Source: Spinacia oleracea (Eukaryota > Streptophyta > Magnoliopsida > Caryophyllales > Amaranthaceae). Taken from it: a DNA stretch of 64,000 nt. Both the position numbers and the translations under genes were made by a program. The notes below the pieces were generated by a model. It saw only the letters and a list, made by a program, of their open reading frames with translations. It did not search any database and was not told where the DNA came from. The stretch covers positions 112,750,141 to 112,814,140 of the forward strand of contig NC_079487.1 of the NCBI RefSeq assembly GCF_020520425.1, read 5' to 3'. Positions 8,974 through 21,319 of the stretch are shown here, piece by piece; within the stretch, counting starts at the first letter, position 1; the number at the start of each line of letters is the position of its first letter.

Positions 8974-11900
8974 ATGGATGACCCTTTCCACGTCCCTCAA
9001 CAAAGCAGAAGACACAAACTCCGCTACCACCACCACCACCACAACCACCAAGACGACGATGTCATCGTCAACCCCCAACACCACCCTTTTCTCTCTCCTC
9101 TCCAAATACTCCAATCAACTTCCTCCGCCTCAACATCAGCTGATCACCCATCACTAATGGCGGCGGCATCTACCAACTTATCACTCTCCTCTTCCTCAAC
9201 CCACGCGCGCGCGTACCTTCCTTCTCCAGTTGGCCCATTCACGGGGTACGCCTCCATTCTGGGCCGATCTAGGTTCCTCCGGCCCGCTCAGGACCTTCTG
9301 GAAGAAGTCTCCCGTGTAAGTGGAATTCCCCTCGACAAACACGGTCGTCCTAATAACAACATTCTAGAAGATTCTGGAACTTTGTTTAACGACACTGATG
9401 ATGATTTGTCTCTCCGGTGTAGTAATCCTAACCTCGTTTCCATGCTTCATGAGGTACGTCTGTGTTTATCTAATCTTCCGTACCATCGTTAATTAACTGC
9501 TTTTTTTTTATTTGCCAAATTAATTACGCTACGGAGTATATTAGTGTGTTATACTCCATGCATTGTTTTAGTACTCCGTACTTTAGTTTATCCTAAAGAC
9601 GTGCGTGCATTTTTTAACATTTTACATTCTAGTTTGTGTGTGATTATGGGATGGTGTTTACAAAATTACTTTATCCGTTTTTTTTACCACACTTTTCTGG
9701 CACGATATTTGAATAAGTGATTAGAGAAGGTAAATGGCCGACCATTTACCTAATCCTTTCCTCCTATTCATGATCAAATTGTTTTAGTTAATCTGTCCGT
9801 ATACTTTCTCTAATCTTCTCCGTAATTATGTACTAAAGGGTATATTTGAAACAGAGAAAGTGTAACAATACTACAATAGGTTTTTTGGTGTTAGTTCTTG
9901 AGTTAGAGCTTTTCGGGAAGATGTGATAGTGTAATTTGAACTAACAGTCGTATATTTGTCCAAAATCAATAATCATGATACAAAGTAGTAGTCTAATTTA
10001 ATACGGAGTTGTCTACTACGAAGTATGCATCATAAGTTGTACGGAGTAACAATTAATTTCGAACAAATGGAGTGATACGTTAATGATCTGATATATTTGT
10101 ACGGAATACTCCATATATGTTTAATTTTGTACTCCGTAATTGTCATTAGAAATTTAATACGGAGTACCACACTACTCCGTAGTCCGTAATGACAAATGAG
10201 AGTGATGCGTTGATTGATAGTTGCTGACTTGCTGACACTGTGGACTAGTTTGTATTTCTTGGGATAAATATATAAATAAAAAACAATAATGAAATCATGT
10301 ATCTCTCTCTTCTGGTGCACTGGCACTCTGGCAGTGAGACATAAAGATGTCAAGTCTTGTCAAAACTTATTAATCAAATCATTTCCTTCACATCCTCCCC
10401 ACCCAACTTTCTAAATATTCTTTTTTATTTTTCCTTTAGCTATTTTCCACCTGTATAAATATGTTTTTTACCTAGTACGGAGTAGCTATTTTCCACCTAT
10501 ATAAATATGTTTCTTAATTACACTTTTTTCCCTTTTTAGCTCTATGATTGAGTTGATGAGGAATTGATTATTACTTGTATTAATGAATTAATTATTCTGT
10601 TTTTTAAGAAAGTGTATAAGTTGTATTTATAGAATGGTCAGTCTGATAAGATTTTCCTGGTTTGCTACATTAGATCCTAGAGGAGGTAGTAGACTAGCTA
10701 GGGGAACCAAGTTGATCAGTAGTTTAGATTTTGATTATGAAACTTTTTAATCACAAAGAACGTTAAGAAACATTAGTGAAATCTTCTTTTTAACATCATG
10801 CTCAATCACTCTTTTGTTTACTACGTGTCTCCGTCCCTTTTTTTTTATTGCTCTATTGCTAAATTTTACTTAATTAAGAATTGGGTAAAGTGGGATCATG
10901 CGGAGCGGCATAGAGAGATACCAAGTGAGAAAACCTACCATTAAGGCATGGGGCCATCTCAAAAGGACATCCCAAATAAGAATATGGGCAAATCAAAGAA
11001 CGGAGGGAGTACTCCGTGATAAAATGTAGGGCGTACGTCCATTGTAACTAGGGAACCATTATTAGTTTAAATTACACCAATTTTTGAATGGAAAACATCG
11101 AGGGGAAATCGTTTTTCTTTGTTTGTTTCTTACAAGAAAAGTTATAAAGGAAAAAATCATAGAAGTAGAAATGAGAGATGGATATATAGGAGAAGAGAAA
11201 ATAAAATGTAAGGGATGGAGAGGGAAATGTGACATTCAACATTTTCAGAAGGAAAATTGTTTTTTCTCTGGAGAAAGTTGTTTTCAACCTTTGGGAAAAT
11301 TATTTTCTACCATCGACAAAACAAAGTAAAGGAATATGGAAAAGTTACTTTTCAAAAAAGTATATTCGGTCAAAATAAATAAAGCCTACCCATCAATCAC
11401 TTTATAGGGTTTTCCTGTATGTTTAAACTATGATGCACGAACATGGTAAAGATATGAGTCTAATTGTTTCCAAAATGTTTCGGATACGCGATGCTCATTT
11501 CTTGTAATCCTTATCCGTGCAACCAAGGTTTGAAAGTTTGAAGGCTTGGGTGTAGACGTGTAGTATATGGTCTAGGAACTTTGAAGTAATAATGATTGCA
11601 AAACTTGAACAATATGCCTATAGTAATGTAGTGAACTATCCGATGCACTAGTAGGATTCGAGACGCAGTTAATGAGTGTGTGTGGATCTCTTTTTAAAAA
11701 AACGCCCACCGTGGGGCTCGAACCCACGACCACAAGGTTAAGAGCCTTGCGCTCTACCAACTGAGCTAGACGGGCTTGTCGTTTGAAGCACAAGAAAATG
11801 CTTAAAGTAAAATACTAGTATTAGAAATATTGGAAATCCAACTCTGTTGTTGATAATGTTATCAAGAAAAACAAAGGATTACGCCCACCGTGGGGCTCGA

Positions 11901-14045
11901 ACCCACGACCACAAGGTTAAGAGCCTTGCGCTCTACCAGCTGAGCTAGACGGGCTTGTTGTTTATGATCAATAGAGTGACGTAGCAATTTAATCATGACC
12001 AACAGTTCAAATTCGCTTTTAAAATTTGCAGAATCTGTTACAGAAAACTAGCATCTCGAAAATGTTGTTTTGAAAAAATAAATATTCGCCCACCGTGGGG
12101 CTCGAACCCACGACCACAAGGTTAAGAGCCTTGCGCTCTACCAACTGAGCTAGACGGGCTTCTTGTCAAATAAATTTGCTCATAGGCTTAATGAAAAATT
12201 ATTAGCTTCTGAAATGGTAGCAGAATTTACAACCAAAAATGGCACTATATAAAATCACCCTAGATAGTACATAGTCTTTTAGCTCAAGCAGAGGCAAAAT
12301 GATACTCAAAAACTTAGCACCCTCTTTCTAGACTAGTCGTAGTTTATTGATCCTTAATACGAGTAGATTTTAAGATTCTACTCATATTTTTCTTGTACGT
12401 GGATATTCAATGATTTTTTAAATTATATGTGGCATAGCATAATGGTGATATTTGTTGCTTCGCTGAAAACAACTACCTTTTTCTTGGAGAAGTTACGACT
12501 TAGAGGGCTGCATAACAATTGGTTATAATGTTGTACTACGAGTAATATTTGTTTGTTACACTGTTGCAGTGTTGCAAATTTTGAAAATAAAAACCCAAAT
12601 GGCAGTTTGTATGTAATAGGTATCCTGAGTGTCTGTCCTGTTTGACATTGTATCTCTTTTGATGTTGATCCTTGTTATTAATTTGTGTTTAGGTTTACAA
12701 GAGATATAAACTGTATTGCCAACAAATGCAATCAGCTGTTACATCATTTGAATCTGTCGCGGGACTTGGAAATGCTGCCCCATTTTTATGCTTTGCTGTT
12801 AGAGCCATGTTTAGGCATTTCCAGTGCTTAAAGAACGCCATCCTAGATCAAATTCGCGTTACTAGTAAAGCTTTTGGTAATGTAGACTCCAGGAGAGATT
12901 CTACTCCAGGTTCCTGCTCAGAAGACAAAGGTGGTCCGGCTTCTAACTTTCTTCAACATCCTGTGTGGCGATCCCAAAGAGGTTTTCCTGATAAGGCAGT
13001 TGCTGTTCTCAGAAATTGGCTATTTGAGCACTTTCTGCACCCGTAAGAAAAAACTTAATTCGCCCCTCAATATTGCATTTACTTCATGAGACAAGAAGCT
13101 TCTAGTCGTTTATGTTCATGAATCCTGTTTTCTGATGCTGTTGACCTCTTGATTTCAGTTATCCTACTGATTCTGACAAGCAAATGTTGGCGGAGAAGAC
13201 CGGCCTATCAAGAAGTCAGGTTAGCTCTTGTTTGAGTATAGCCTTGTGTTGATCATATGAGTTACAAATCTGTGTTTCAACATTGAAACATCCCTTTGAA
13301 AATAAAAGATACACGAGCCTTTGGTACTCAGAATACTGGTTCAAGTTCACAAATTTGTCTATTTTAATCTGTTATTCAGACTTAAGTGTGCCATATAGTG
13401 TTTATGTTCAAGTTCAGAATATAGTGTTTACTCAGAATATAGTGTTTATTCAGACTCAGAGTACTGGTTCAAGTTCACCCATCTGTCGTTGAATCATGAA
13501 CCTTAAATAATTGAATGAGTTCAGTTAAATCCAGATAAAGGTTTTTCAGGTAAAATACAAATCATATTGAAAAGGTCTTCATTTTTCCTATGGACGCGCA
13601 GGTATCTAACTGGTTCACCAATGCAAGAGTGAGGCTGTGGAAGCCGATGGTGGAAGAAATGCACGCGCTTGAGAGGAAAACTCAATGCTCAAAGGCAGAA
13701 GATACTGAGAGAATTGTTAATTTGTCAAATGACCATCAAACTTCACTACATTCCCAGCTTTCTGAGAAGGACTTTCAGACTACATACTCACATAGAGAAG
13801 AGGATAATAGTCAATGTAAGCGCAGTAGGATTGAAGCCTTTGCAAGAGCAGAGCAGGGAAAGGAACAACTTCGCAGGCTTTGCAACCGTCTTCCAAGCAA
13901 CCAGGTTCTTGACATAGGAGGAAGTCACACCGGACAACAACATTTAAGCCATTCTTCTGCTATGGGCAGCAATCAAGATAATACAACCGGGTTGTCGTGG
14001 TCCAATCATGGTCAAATTGTACCATTTTGGCTTGCCAAACAATGA
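8974..14045 (+). CDS. BEL1-like TALE homeodomain transcription factor
   Basis: Four exons (8974-9453, 12693-13042, 13159-13219, 13602-14045) join in frame to 444 residues, all with GT-AG introns. Residues 18-29 are His/Asp-rich. A SKY-like box ([17 protein letters not shown]) lies at about 99-115. The BEL domain ([17 protein letters not shown], then SFESVAGLG and [10 protein letters not shown]) spans about 157-217. A TALE homeodomain lies at about 252-314 with the PYP three-residue loop extension and the recognition helix [19 protein letters not shown] proteins act in the nucleus, usually as heterodimers with KNOX partners, and control meristem and organ development. The length is short for the family and the C-terminal ZIBEL motif is not seen. 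It may be of the BLH11 class, but I cannot assign a paralogue. Intron 1 (3.2 kb) contains a MITE and three antisense tRNA-Lys genes. The start is the first ATG of the frame, after a CT-rich leader. Confidence 0.93.
9530..10182. repeat. Cluster of TACTCCGTA / TACGGAGTA motifs
   Basis: BEL1 intron 1 carries at least seven copies of ACTCCGTA or its complement here (near 9531, 9573, 10002, 10041, 10131, 10158 and 10174), plus near-matches such as ATACTCCAT. More copies are scattered through the window (near 301, 10475, 14300, 15290, 18178, 22355, 22454, 34365, 34749 and 35848). The motif is nearly palindromic at its ends. Function unknown. Confidence 0.6.
10437..10519. repeat. 46-bp tandem duplication
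   Basis: The segment starting TAGCTATTTTCCACCTGTAT at 10437 is repeated from 10483 with a few changes. It lies in BEL1 intron 1. Confidence 0.7.
10822..11009. mobile_element. Stowaway-like MITE, left end degraded
   Basis: The right end reads AACGGAGGGAG followed by TA. The left end is a weaker match (CTACGTGTCTCCGTCCC) preceded by TA. About 188 bp, within BEL1 intron 1. Confidence 0.55.
11703..11775 (-). tRNA. tRNA-Lys (anticodon CUU), intron-nested
   Basis: A 73-nt sequence identical to the gene at 98-170, antisense to the BEL1-like gene inside its first intron. A run of seven T residues follows on the minus strand (A-run 11696-11702) as Pol III terminator. The upstream sequence ends ACAA before the mature 5' end. 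Confidence 0.96.
11882..11954 (-). tRNA. tRNA-Lys (anticodon CUU), D-loop variant
   Basis: It differs from the other three copies by one base in the D loop (AGCTGG in place of AGTTGG, about position 16), a tolerated site, so it should be functional. A run of about five T residues lies a few bases past the 3' end and CAACAA precedes the 5' end. Confidence 0.95.
12087..12159 (-). tRNA. tRNA-Lys (anticodon CUU), intron-nested
   Basis: Identical to the copies at 98 and 11703. Six T residues follow on the minus strand and a CAA motif precedes it. Its downstream flank (12025-12086) matches the flank of the 98-170 gene, including TAGCATCTCGAAAATG, which shows the duplication unit is larger than the tRNA. 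Confidence 0.96.
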
Positions 14046-15575
14046 GTTTCACAATTCGATCTTGGTTCTTGAAAGTGCAAAAGTGGAATCTCATATGAAT
14101 TTAAAGAGTATTTTTACTCAAATTTGTCTAGGAAAATTTTATGTAACTGCCTGCTCTGCTCAACTTTGAGAGTGGCTGGAATTCGATCTTTGGGTTCAGA
14201 ATTCAGATTGCTCCAGATGCGAGCGTGTGTAGCTTGTGGAAAGGTGAGAATAACTTGTGTTAGAGGTATTAGATAACTTCAGGTTTAGCATTGTTAAATA
14301 CTCCGTATAATCCATGGATATGTTCGTCCATCTTCCTTCGCCGATAAAACCTTGTTTGAATATTTGTATTTTGTATGTGAAATATTCGGGGTCACATAAT
14401 CTGCCACAAAGGAACTCTTATCTGAGTTATGGCCCCTTACTCAGGAAAAGCTTAATTCAGAAATACATTGTAGACTGAGTCCGGATCTTCTAGAGTTTTA
14501 ATAAAACTCTACAAGGTAGATTTTTATCTAAACCATACATTTTAAAATCAATGGCTCATATTGATCAGAAAAAATAGGAGAACTTTTGGAAAGATAATAT
14601 TTGAACCATTGATTTTTCATTCAATGGTTGATATTATTTTAGAACTCTAGATGATCCAAACGTTTGTGGGCTGTGGAGGAAAGAATTTATATTATCAAAA
14701 AAACACTCCCAATTATGACCGTATTAATTGAACATCCTAAATTCTGTGTCTCTCTTGGTCTTTTACTCTTTTCTATATTAAGGTTATAATAGTTCGAAAT
14801 TCGAGTTGAGAAAAAGTCAAGGAAAGAGTGAAAAAGTGTACACTAGGAATTGTCTCACATTGGTAGAAAATTGTCATTTTAATTTGTTTATAAAGTGGGG
14901 GGTTGGTACACTACTCGTTTATGAAAGTGAGAAAGCGGTCTTGATGTACACGCATGTGCCGGCCGGATTGGACTTGAAATTTTGATTCGCGGCTGTGGGG
15001 TGGATTTGCGTGCATTACCTGGGCTTGCCTGGATTGGATAGAATGGGCCGGAATAATTCAAAGGGTAAATTTTATGTGCTGAAAAAAGAAATTTGCATGG
15101 ATTGGGGTTAATGAATTGTGCCTGAAATTATTCCCCCAAATAAGAGGGTAATGAGTTGCCCTAGCAGTCTAGCACCCTAGATTAAATGTTCCACGGGTAA
15201 ACTTTACCCATCTCAAATTCTTAATTTTTCGCGTCATTCTCCCTCACTGCTCCAAAGGGATCTCTCTCTTCTCTCAAATTGCAGACCTACGGAGTACGAT
15301 TAATCAAGTTTTCTCTCTCTTTCTATTTGTCTCTTCCTTCTAAATCACTTTTCAACATTGTAATTTGGTAAATTTTGTTGTTGTTTATCAATCATTTTTG
15401 CATATTTTATCCCAAATTTGGTCTTTCTGGATCTACGATTACCTTCCAATAATAATTTTTTTGTTAATCAACTTATCGAGTACAAATCTAACCTATTCCT
15501 CCTCGAACTTTTTCTGTCTATTGAGGTAAATTTCACCAATTTTTTTTAATTTCTAGGGTTTTGGGTTTATGTTAA

Positions 15576-15961
15576 GGGTGTGTTCGGCGGTAACGTTTGA
15601 GGTAGCGGGTAGCGTTTTGAATTGTAAAAGTTTTAAGTGTTTGGTGTGGTAGCGGGTGAGGTAACGGTTAGCGGTAGAGGTAGCGGTTGAGTAATTTTTG
15701 TCAAATGTTAAAAATAGGAGTGTTTGAAAAGTAGCGGGTAGCGTTTGATAAAAATTATAATAAGGTTCTAAACCATTTATATACTTTTCATTGTATTTAC
15801 AATCTCAACCGTTACTTTTACCAAACATGCATATTATTACCCGCTACTTTGACAGCTAACCGTTGCCCGCTACTATTGACCGCTACCCGCTACTCCAACC
15901 GCTACCCGCTACTCAACAGCTAAAACGTTATCCGCTACCGCTAGTTCTGCCGACCATTTCC
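15576..15961. mobile_element. Foldback MITE with GCGGTAGCGG repeats
   Basis: The left part starts GGGTGTGTTCGGCGG and repeats GGTAGCGGGTAGCG several times. The right part repeats the inverse (CCGCTACCCGCTACT) and ends CTGCCGACCATTTCC. The GTGTGTTCGGC-like end resembles plant hAT MITEs, but an 8-bp target duplication is not evident. Confidence 0.55.
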
Positions 15962-18233
15962 TAATTCAGTATGTGAATTGGAGTTTTGAGCAATTTCGGT
16001 TATAAAATTGGACCAATTTATGATAAAATGCTCCAAGGAGATGGACCGGTGAAGATGATGCAATGTTGGTTCAGTTTTTGGTGGAAATGAATTCTGATGA
16101 AAAATGAAAAGTTGAAGGTGGCTTTAAACGTATTGGAATGACAGGAGCAGGGGCGAGAGTAATACGAACTTACGAAGGAACAACATGTTCCAAAATAATA
16201 CCAAACCCAATAATACATTATCCTTCTAATAAGTTACCTTATACAAAATTAGTCTTATATGCACGTGATGTGTGCGTGAGTATAAAACCAAAAGTTTTGT
16301 TATTACATAGGCAATAAAAATTATTTACAAAGTTTATCTAAACAAATAATTCGTATTATGCATCATCTATTCATTTGTATGAAAAATATCTAAAGCGCAA
16401 CTATGTAACCCACTCATGCCCTTACATGATAAAAAAAAAAATCTAAATTGTAAAGCAACATAAAGATATTGAACATAGTAGTGTTACGATCACTTGTTTA
16501 TTTTGGTTGCAATGTTGCGTAACCACGTATATTCCTCCACCCTATCGTTTTGTAACAACTAATATTATAAGAATGTCCCAGATTAAAATTTCAATTTTTG
16601 GAGTAACACCCACGAAAAAAGATGTATTAAAACATATTGAATTATTTTTTCCAAGATCCGAGTGCGTCCATTAGGCTGCATAAATGTAAAAGTTGTATTT
16701 GTATTATAAATACAATATGAGTCATCATGTTGTATTTATAATCTTTCTTTTTATATTGTATCATAAGTCCTCAATATTCTGTCAAAAATCGTGTAATTGA
16801 TAATTTTAATTAGTTAAAATAATTAGGACACTAAACCTTTTAAATTTTCCCATTATGACAATGTTTCTCTCACACTTTCCCAATGTCATATTTTGGATAA
16901 AAGTGAAACATTATCATTAAACGTAATTTGCAATGTTTAAATAAAAAAGGAAGAATCTTTATTAACTTTAATTGGTTGTTAAATCACGTGCATGATGTTA
17001 AACGTAAAGAATAAAAAGGGACATAGGGAGTAAAGTAACTGAGTAAGAGCTTATTTTGTTGGTAGTACAATAGTACTTCTTATTTATTAATTTGAGGGGG
17101 GAAATTAAAATAATTTGGTGAAAGAAAAATAAATTTCTACAAAAAGGTAAAATAAGAAAGAAAACCCCCAAATGAAAATTTTCTCTCAAACTCCACCTCC
17201 CAGAGTCGCAGTTGTTCATTTCCTCCCTTGTTCCGATTCTTCCAATTAAAACCCTCCAACATAACCACCGTGTTTTAGTTGTATACCACCTCTAATCGGC
17301 AGTGCCGCAGCCGCTCCCATTGTTGATTTTCGATTTGGGGGACTCCCATCCACCTCTCCTTCTCTGCCGATGTTGTTCTCGTCGTTGACGACAATGTATA
17401 ACATCTTTTCCTTATCTATTTTCTATTTTGGCACCGACTTTTTTTATTTTTATGTTGATTTATTAGTGATTTTATAGATCCAAAAAATGTTTGTACACAC
17501 TCTGTTGCTGATATGATGTTCAAAATCATGTTAATTTTTATTTTTTTTGGACATACTTCTAGCCTAATTAGGTGGTCAGTTTGTTGTGATTCAATTGTTC
17601 TAATACAATAATGGCGTGATTTTGGGTCTAAGCAGTAAATTATATTGTGATTAATGATTATGGTTGTGGTTCAATTATTCTGATACAATTATGGCGTGAT
17701 AAAATACAGGATTCTTTCCGTTTCTTTTTCATCTTCCTTGCCTGATTGAATGTGATTGATTGCACCAAAATTGAAGTTTAAACATCTAATTAGCCAAAAA
17801 TAGATTTTCAGTTTTTAAAACCAGTAATTAATCAGTATTTTAAAATAATAAATTATTTGATTTACAGTAATATGTAATTGTAAGAGTACTTTTGTCTTTT
17901 TAATAGGAATAGGGACACGAAAAACATGATTACTAAATTAACCTCAGTTATTCCTTTATAAAATAGAGATTTGCTAGTTTTTAGTTCCCGTGATAATTCC
18001 TTTACATTAGGATTTAGTCCCCCTAATAAATACCCTCTTAACTCTTAAGTCTTAACCATTACTTCCTTGAGTATTCACCTAAATCCAGGCAGGCCCAAAT
18101 GTTTGTTTCCATGAGTTGGGCCATGAACCTGGGAAGTAATGGTGTTTTCTACCAATCTCTGCGATTCGGTATTTGTTACGGAGTAGACGGTAGGCCGGTC
18201 TACTCTGGGCCATAGCAATAGTAATTTAGAAAC

Positions 18234-18268
18234 GTGAAACATGAAACATGAAACATGAAACATGAAAC
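18234..18268. repeat. (ATGAAAC)5 minisatellite
   Basis: Five 7-bp units, the first being GTGAAAC, followed by a partial unit. Confidence 0.9.
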
Positions 18269-19065
18269 ATGAGGTGCATAGATTTGGTTGAGAATTTGTA
18301 GCTGCCTTGCTGTTTTGATTTTGACTAATAGTTTGGCCGTCACTTTTAAGTTACTTGGAACACGCATTCTCATTTCTCAATACGTACGGATACTTAGCTG
18401 GTAGGAGTACTCGTAAGTCGTAAGTCGTAAATCGTAAATTAGTCTTGTTCTAAAGTACTCCCTACTAGCTATATTAGTTTGGTTTTTAAAGATTTAGTTA
18501 AAACCATTTAATTAATTCCATGGTAAATTTCCAGGAGTATAAAATCATACTATAACTTGACGTCAAATTTACTAGCAAAAACCATTGTTTAATGAAAAGA
18601 CTAATAACACAAAAATGACAAATAAAATAAAGTGTGTCATGATGATGATAGAGAATCGAATTTCAGACCATGCAAAAACATTTACTTAGAATAAGCCAAT
18701 AAACCCAACTGGCTACCAAGAGTATGTGATAACTATATATACAAGTATTCTGTAATATTTAAAGAGAATCATAGGGGAGGCCATGACCCCCCTCAACTCC
18801 CTCATTGTATTTTAACATTAAATGTTTGATACTAGTTTGGTTAGTTCATTTCCAGTTTTCCCTGACCATATCACATGTTCTCCAATCTAGCTCCATATAT
18901 GCCTATACGCCTATACGGGATATGATCATTTGACTAAAAAATACGTTATCAAAGCATTTTTCTGTTCACCTACACTAAGGTGTTTTGTTCTATACTTCAT
19001 GTTTCTTGGTTTGGTTGGTTTGATATATATTATCTTATTGACAAATTTATAAGATTAAAATTATA

Positions 19066-19322
19066 CTTCCTCCGTTCTTTTTTAAATGACACAATTATTT
19101 AGGCACGTTTGCTAATGCAAGATTTCAAACATTAATAACTTCAAATATGGATAAAGAAAAATTATAAATGTTGATATTTAAAAAATATTTATTGAGACAA
19201 ATCTAATAAGATCTCATACGATTGTGTATTTTCTTAAATATAGTCCACCAAAGGAAGTCAAAAGAACTTGCATGAATAGTGTCCAAAATCCAATTATGTC
19301 ATGTAAATAAGAATGAGGAATT
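19066..19322. mobile_element. Decayed Stowaway-like MITE
   Basis: The left end is CTTCCTCCGTTCTTTT after TA. The body resembles the complete element at 53057-53314, sharing GTTGATATTT and GAATAGTGTCCAAA. The right end is degraded, so the limit is approximate. Confidence 0.45.
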
Positions 19323-19394
19323 ATAATGTGAGATTTTGTAAGATTTGTCTCAATATATACACATAGTACTTTTTATTTTAAATCCTAACTTTTA

Positions 19395-19736
19395 CTCCCT
19401 CCGTTCCTAAATACGTGTCCACTTTGGACATGTACACGGTAATTAATAAAATTGAATGGTGTGTAATAGGTAATGATTGGAAATGTTTTTTTTTTGGAAA
19501 GGAAAAAGTAGATAATTGTTTATTGATAAAGTATAAATAAAAGTGGAGATGGTGATTGAAAAGTGGAAAAAGTGTAGAATGTGTAAGAAAAGGTAATAAT
19601 GATGTATAGAAAAGTGGGAAAAGTGTATGGAAAAGTGGGAAAAGTGGGAAAAGGTGTATGTCCAAAAACGAAAAGTGGACACATAAAAGGGAACGCCATA
19701 AATGGGAACTGGACACATATTTAGAAACGGAGGGAG
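19395..19736. mobile_element. Stowaway-like MITE
   Basis: 342 bp between TA dinucleotides (19393-19394 and 19737-19738). The ends CTCCCTCCGTTCCTAAATA and TATTTAGAAACGGAGGGAG are inverted. The body is rich in GTGGAAAAAGTG-type repeats. No coding capacity; minus-strand frames across it are spurious. Confidence 0.9.
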
Positions 19737-20096
19737 TATCATTTTTTATAAATATGGAATCAAAATTAGATGAGGCTTGAGGTGAAAAGGTGAATGATTG
19801 ACTAGAAAAGAATTGGTGGTCATTTTCTGATTTGAATGAGAGGATACCATCCACTCCAATAATCTATGGGCTATAGACATGGTCACCCACTCACATGTAG
19901 TCTCGTCAACAACTAATTAGCACCGTCAATTGTCTCAAAATATAATTTAGATTACACAAGAATTGCATGTACCCGGATAAATAAAAACTTTATTTACACA
20001 TTTGTTGTGTTCACCTAATTTTTTATTTATTTTTTTTAAATTTAACAAATTTTATTTTAGTTATAAGTAGTACTTCGGTTTATTTTACTAAACTTA

Positions 20097-20376
20097 CACT
20101 ACAAGAAATTGTACTATTAACGACGGGAAATCCCGTCGCGAAAGGTCAATAATCGTTGATTAACGACGGGATTTCCTGTCGTTAACCCGTCATAAAAGGG
20201 GGCCGTCGTTAATAGAAAATTCCGTCGTAAATTCGTCGTAAACCCGTCGTAAAAGACATTTGCGACGGTTATTCCCGTCATTGTTTGGTTGTTAGCCCCG
20301 TCGCAAAAGGATTTTGCGACGGGATTTTTGACCCGTCGTCATTAGGTTGTCGTTAAAGATACAAATTCTTGTAGTG
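20097..20376. mobile_element. Miniature CACTA (CMC/EnSpm) element
   Basis: 280 bp starting CACTACAAGAAATT and ending AAATTCTTGTAGTG, flanked by the 3-bp target duplication TTA (20094-20096 and 20377-20379). The subterminal DNA is built from repeats of AACGACGGG / CCCGTCGTT, the probable transposase-binding motifs of this family. No transposase. Confidence 0.92.
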
Positions 20377-20421
20377 TTATCTAAACATGTTTTTCTTGAA
20401 CAAATGGTTTTGCACACGTAA

Positions 20422-20731
20422 GGTGTACAATAAATTTATTGTACATCATGATAATTTCTACCCATTTGTTTGTAACTTCTACCTTGTTTTTTGTAACTTA
20501 TAATTTATTTTGATTAACTTTTATATTATATAAAATAAATGATAGATAAATTTTTAAAGTGTTAAATGATTCATTTTATAAATTATTAGTGATTTTGAAG
20601 AATTTTATTTTATTAATATGAAAAAAAATTATCACTAAAAAATATATAACTTTTACATATATTTCGTAGAAGCTTAACTTTAAAACATTTTGAGTTAATA
20701 TTTACTCCGGTATACATATTTATTGTACACC
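20422..20731. repeat. MITE-like inverted repeat
   Basis: GGTGTACAATAAAT at 20422-20435 is perfectly inverted at 20718-20731. The left end also contains the palindrome GTACAATAAATTTATTGTAC. AT-rich, no coding capacity, target duplication unclear. Confidence 0.55.
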
Positions 20732-21319
20732 ACTTATAAATAATAATTTGTATTTCCTAAAATAAATGCAAATAAGATGAACAAAATAAAGCCTTAATTT
20801 TTCCTAGTTAATTAACTCGAGTATAAACAGTAACAAAACTGTACATATGTACTCAAAAGTGCGACCAAATTCCACGTGTCACAACGATCGTTGCACCATT
20901 ATGGTTAAGCCAATTTTAATTTTTGTGCACTCGGATGCACCTTATAAAATGACTAATCAAATTCATTGAAAGACTTAGGCCCCATTTTTTCCACTTAATT
21001 CCAACTTCATTTAATTCAGTCTATGAACGATTTTGCTCAGTCAAACTGAATTCAAAAAACCTGGGTGTTAATTTAGAATCAAACGGACCTAAACTAACAA
21101 TTTGATCTAATGGGCCAAACTAGAAACGCTAGGGTGAATAAGTATCTCACCAATTCTCCATATGTTTCATCTCAAAACTCTATTAATCTCTATCACAATG
21201 TTAAGAAAATAACAAAAGACCCTCTATCAAGGCAATAAGAATCACAAACTTTTATATAAGATGGTCTTTTGGGTAAAGACCACCTTATAGTGGGTTGGGC
21301 TGCAATTTCGTTGGCTACA

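Larger units (their letters stand above)
14046..19065. other. Non-coding interval downstream of the BEL1-like gene
   Basis: After a probable 3' UTR (ending perhaps near 14400) I see no credible gene. A CT-rich stretch at about 15180-15560 ends in TTTCTAGGGTTTTGGG, which looks like a plant 5' leader with a telobox, but no coding frame follows. A similar CT-rich leader-like stretch lies at 17160-17400. Both could be relics of genes or untranslated transcripts. Repeats in the interval are listed separately. Confidence 0.5.

Noticed and set aside
19378-19854. 158-residue Phe/His-rich minus-strand frame
   Set aside because: It spans a Stowaway MITE and its repeat body.
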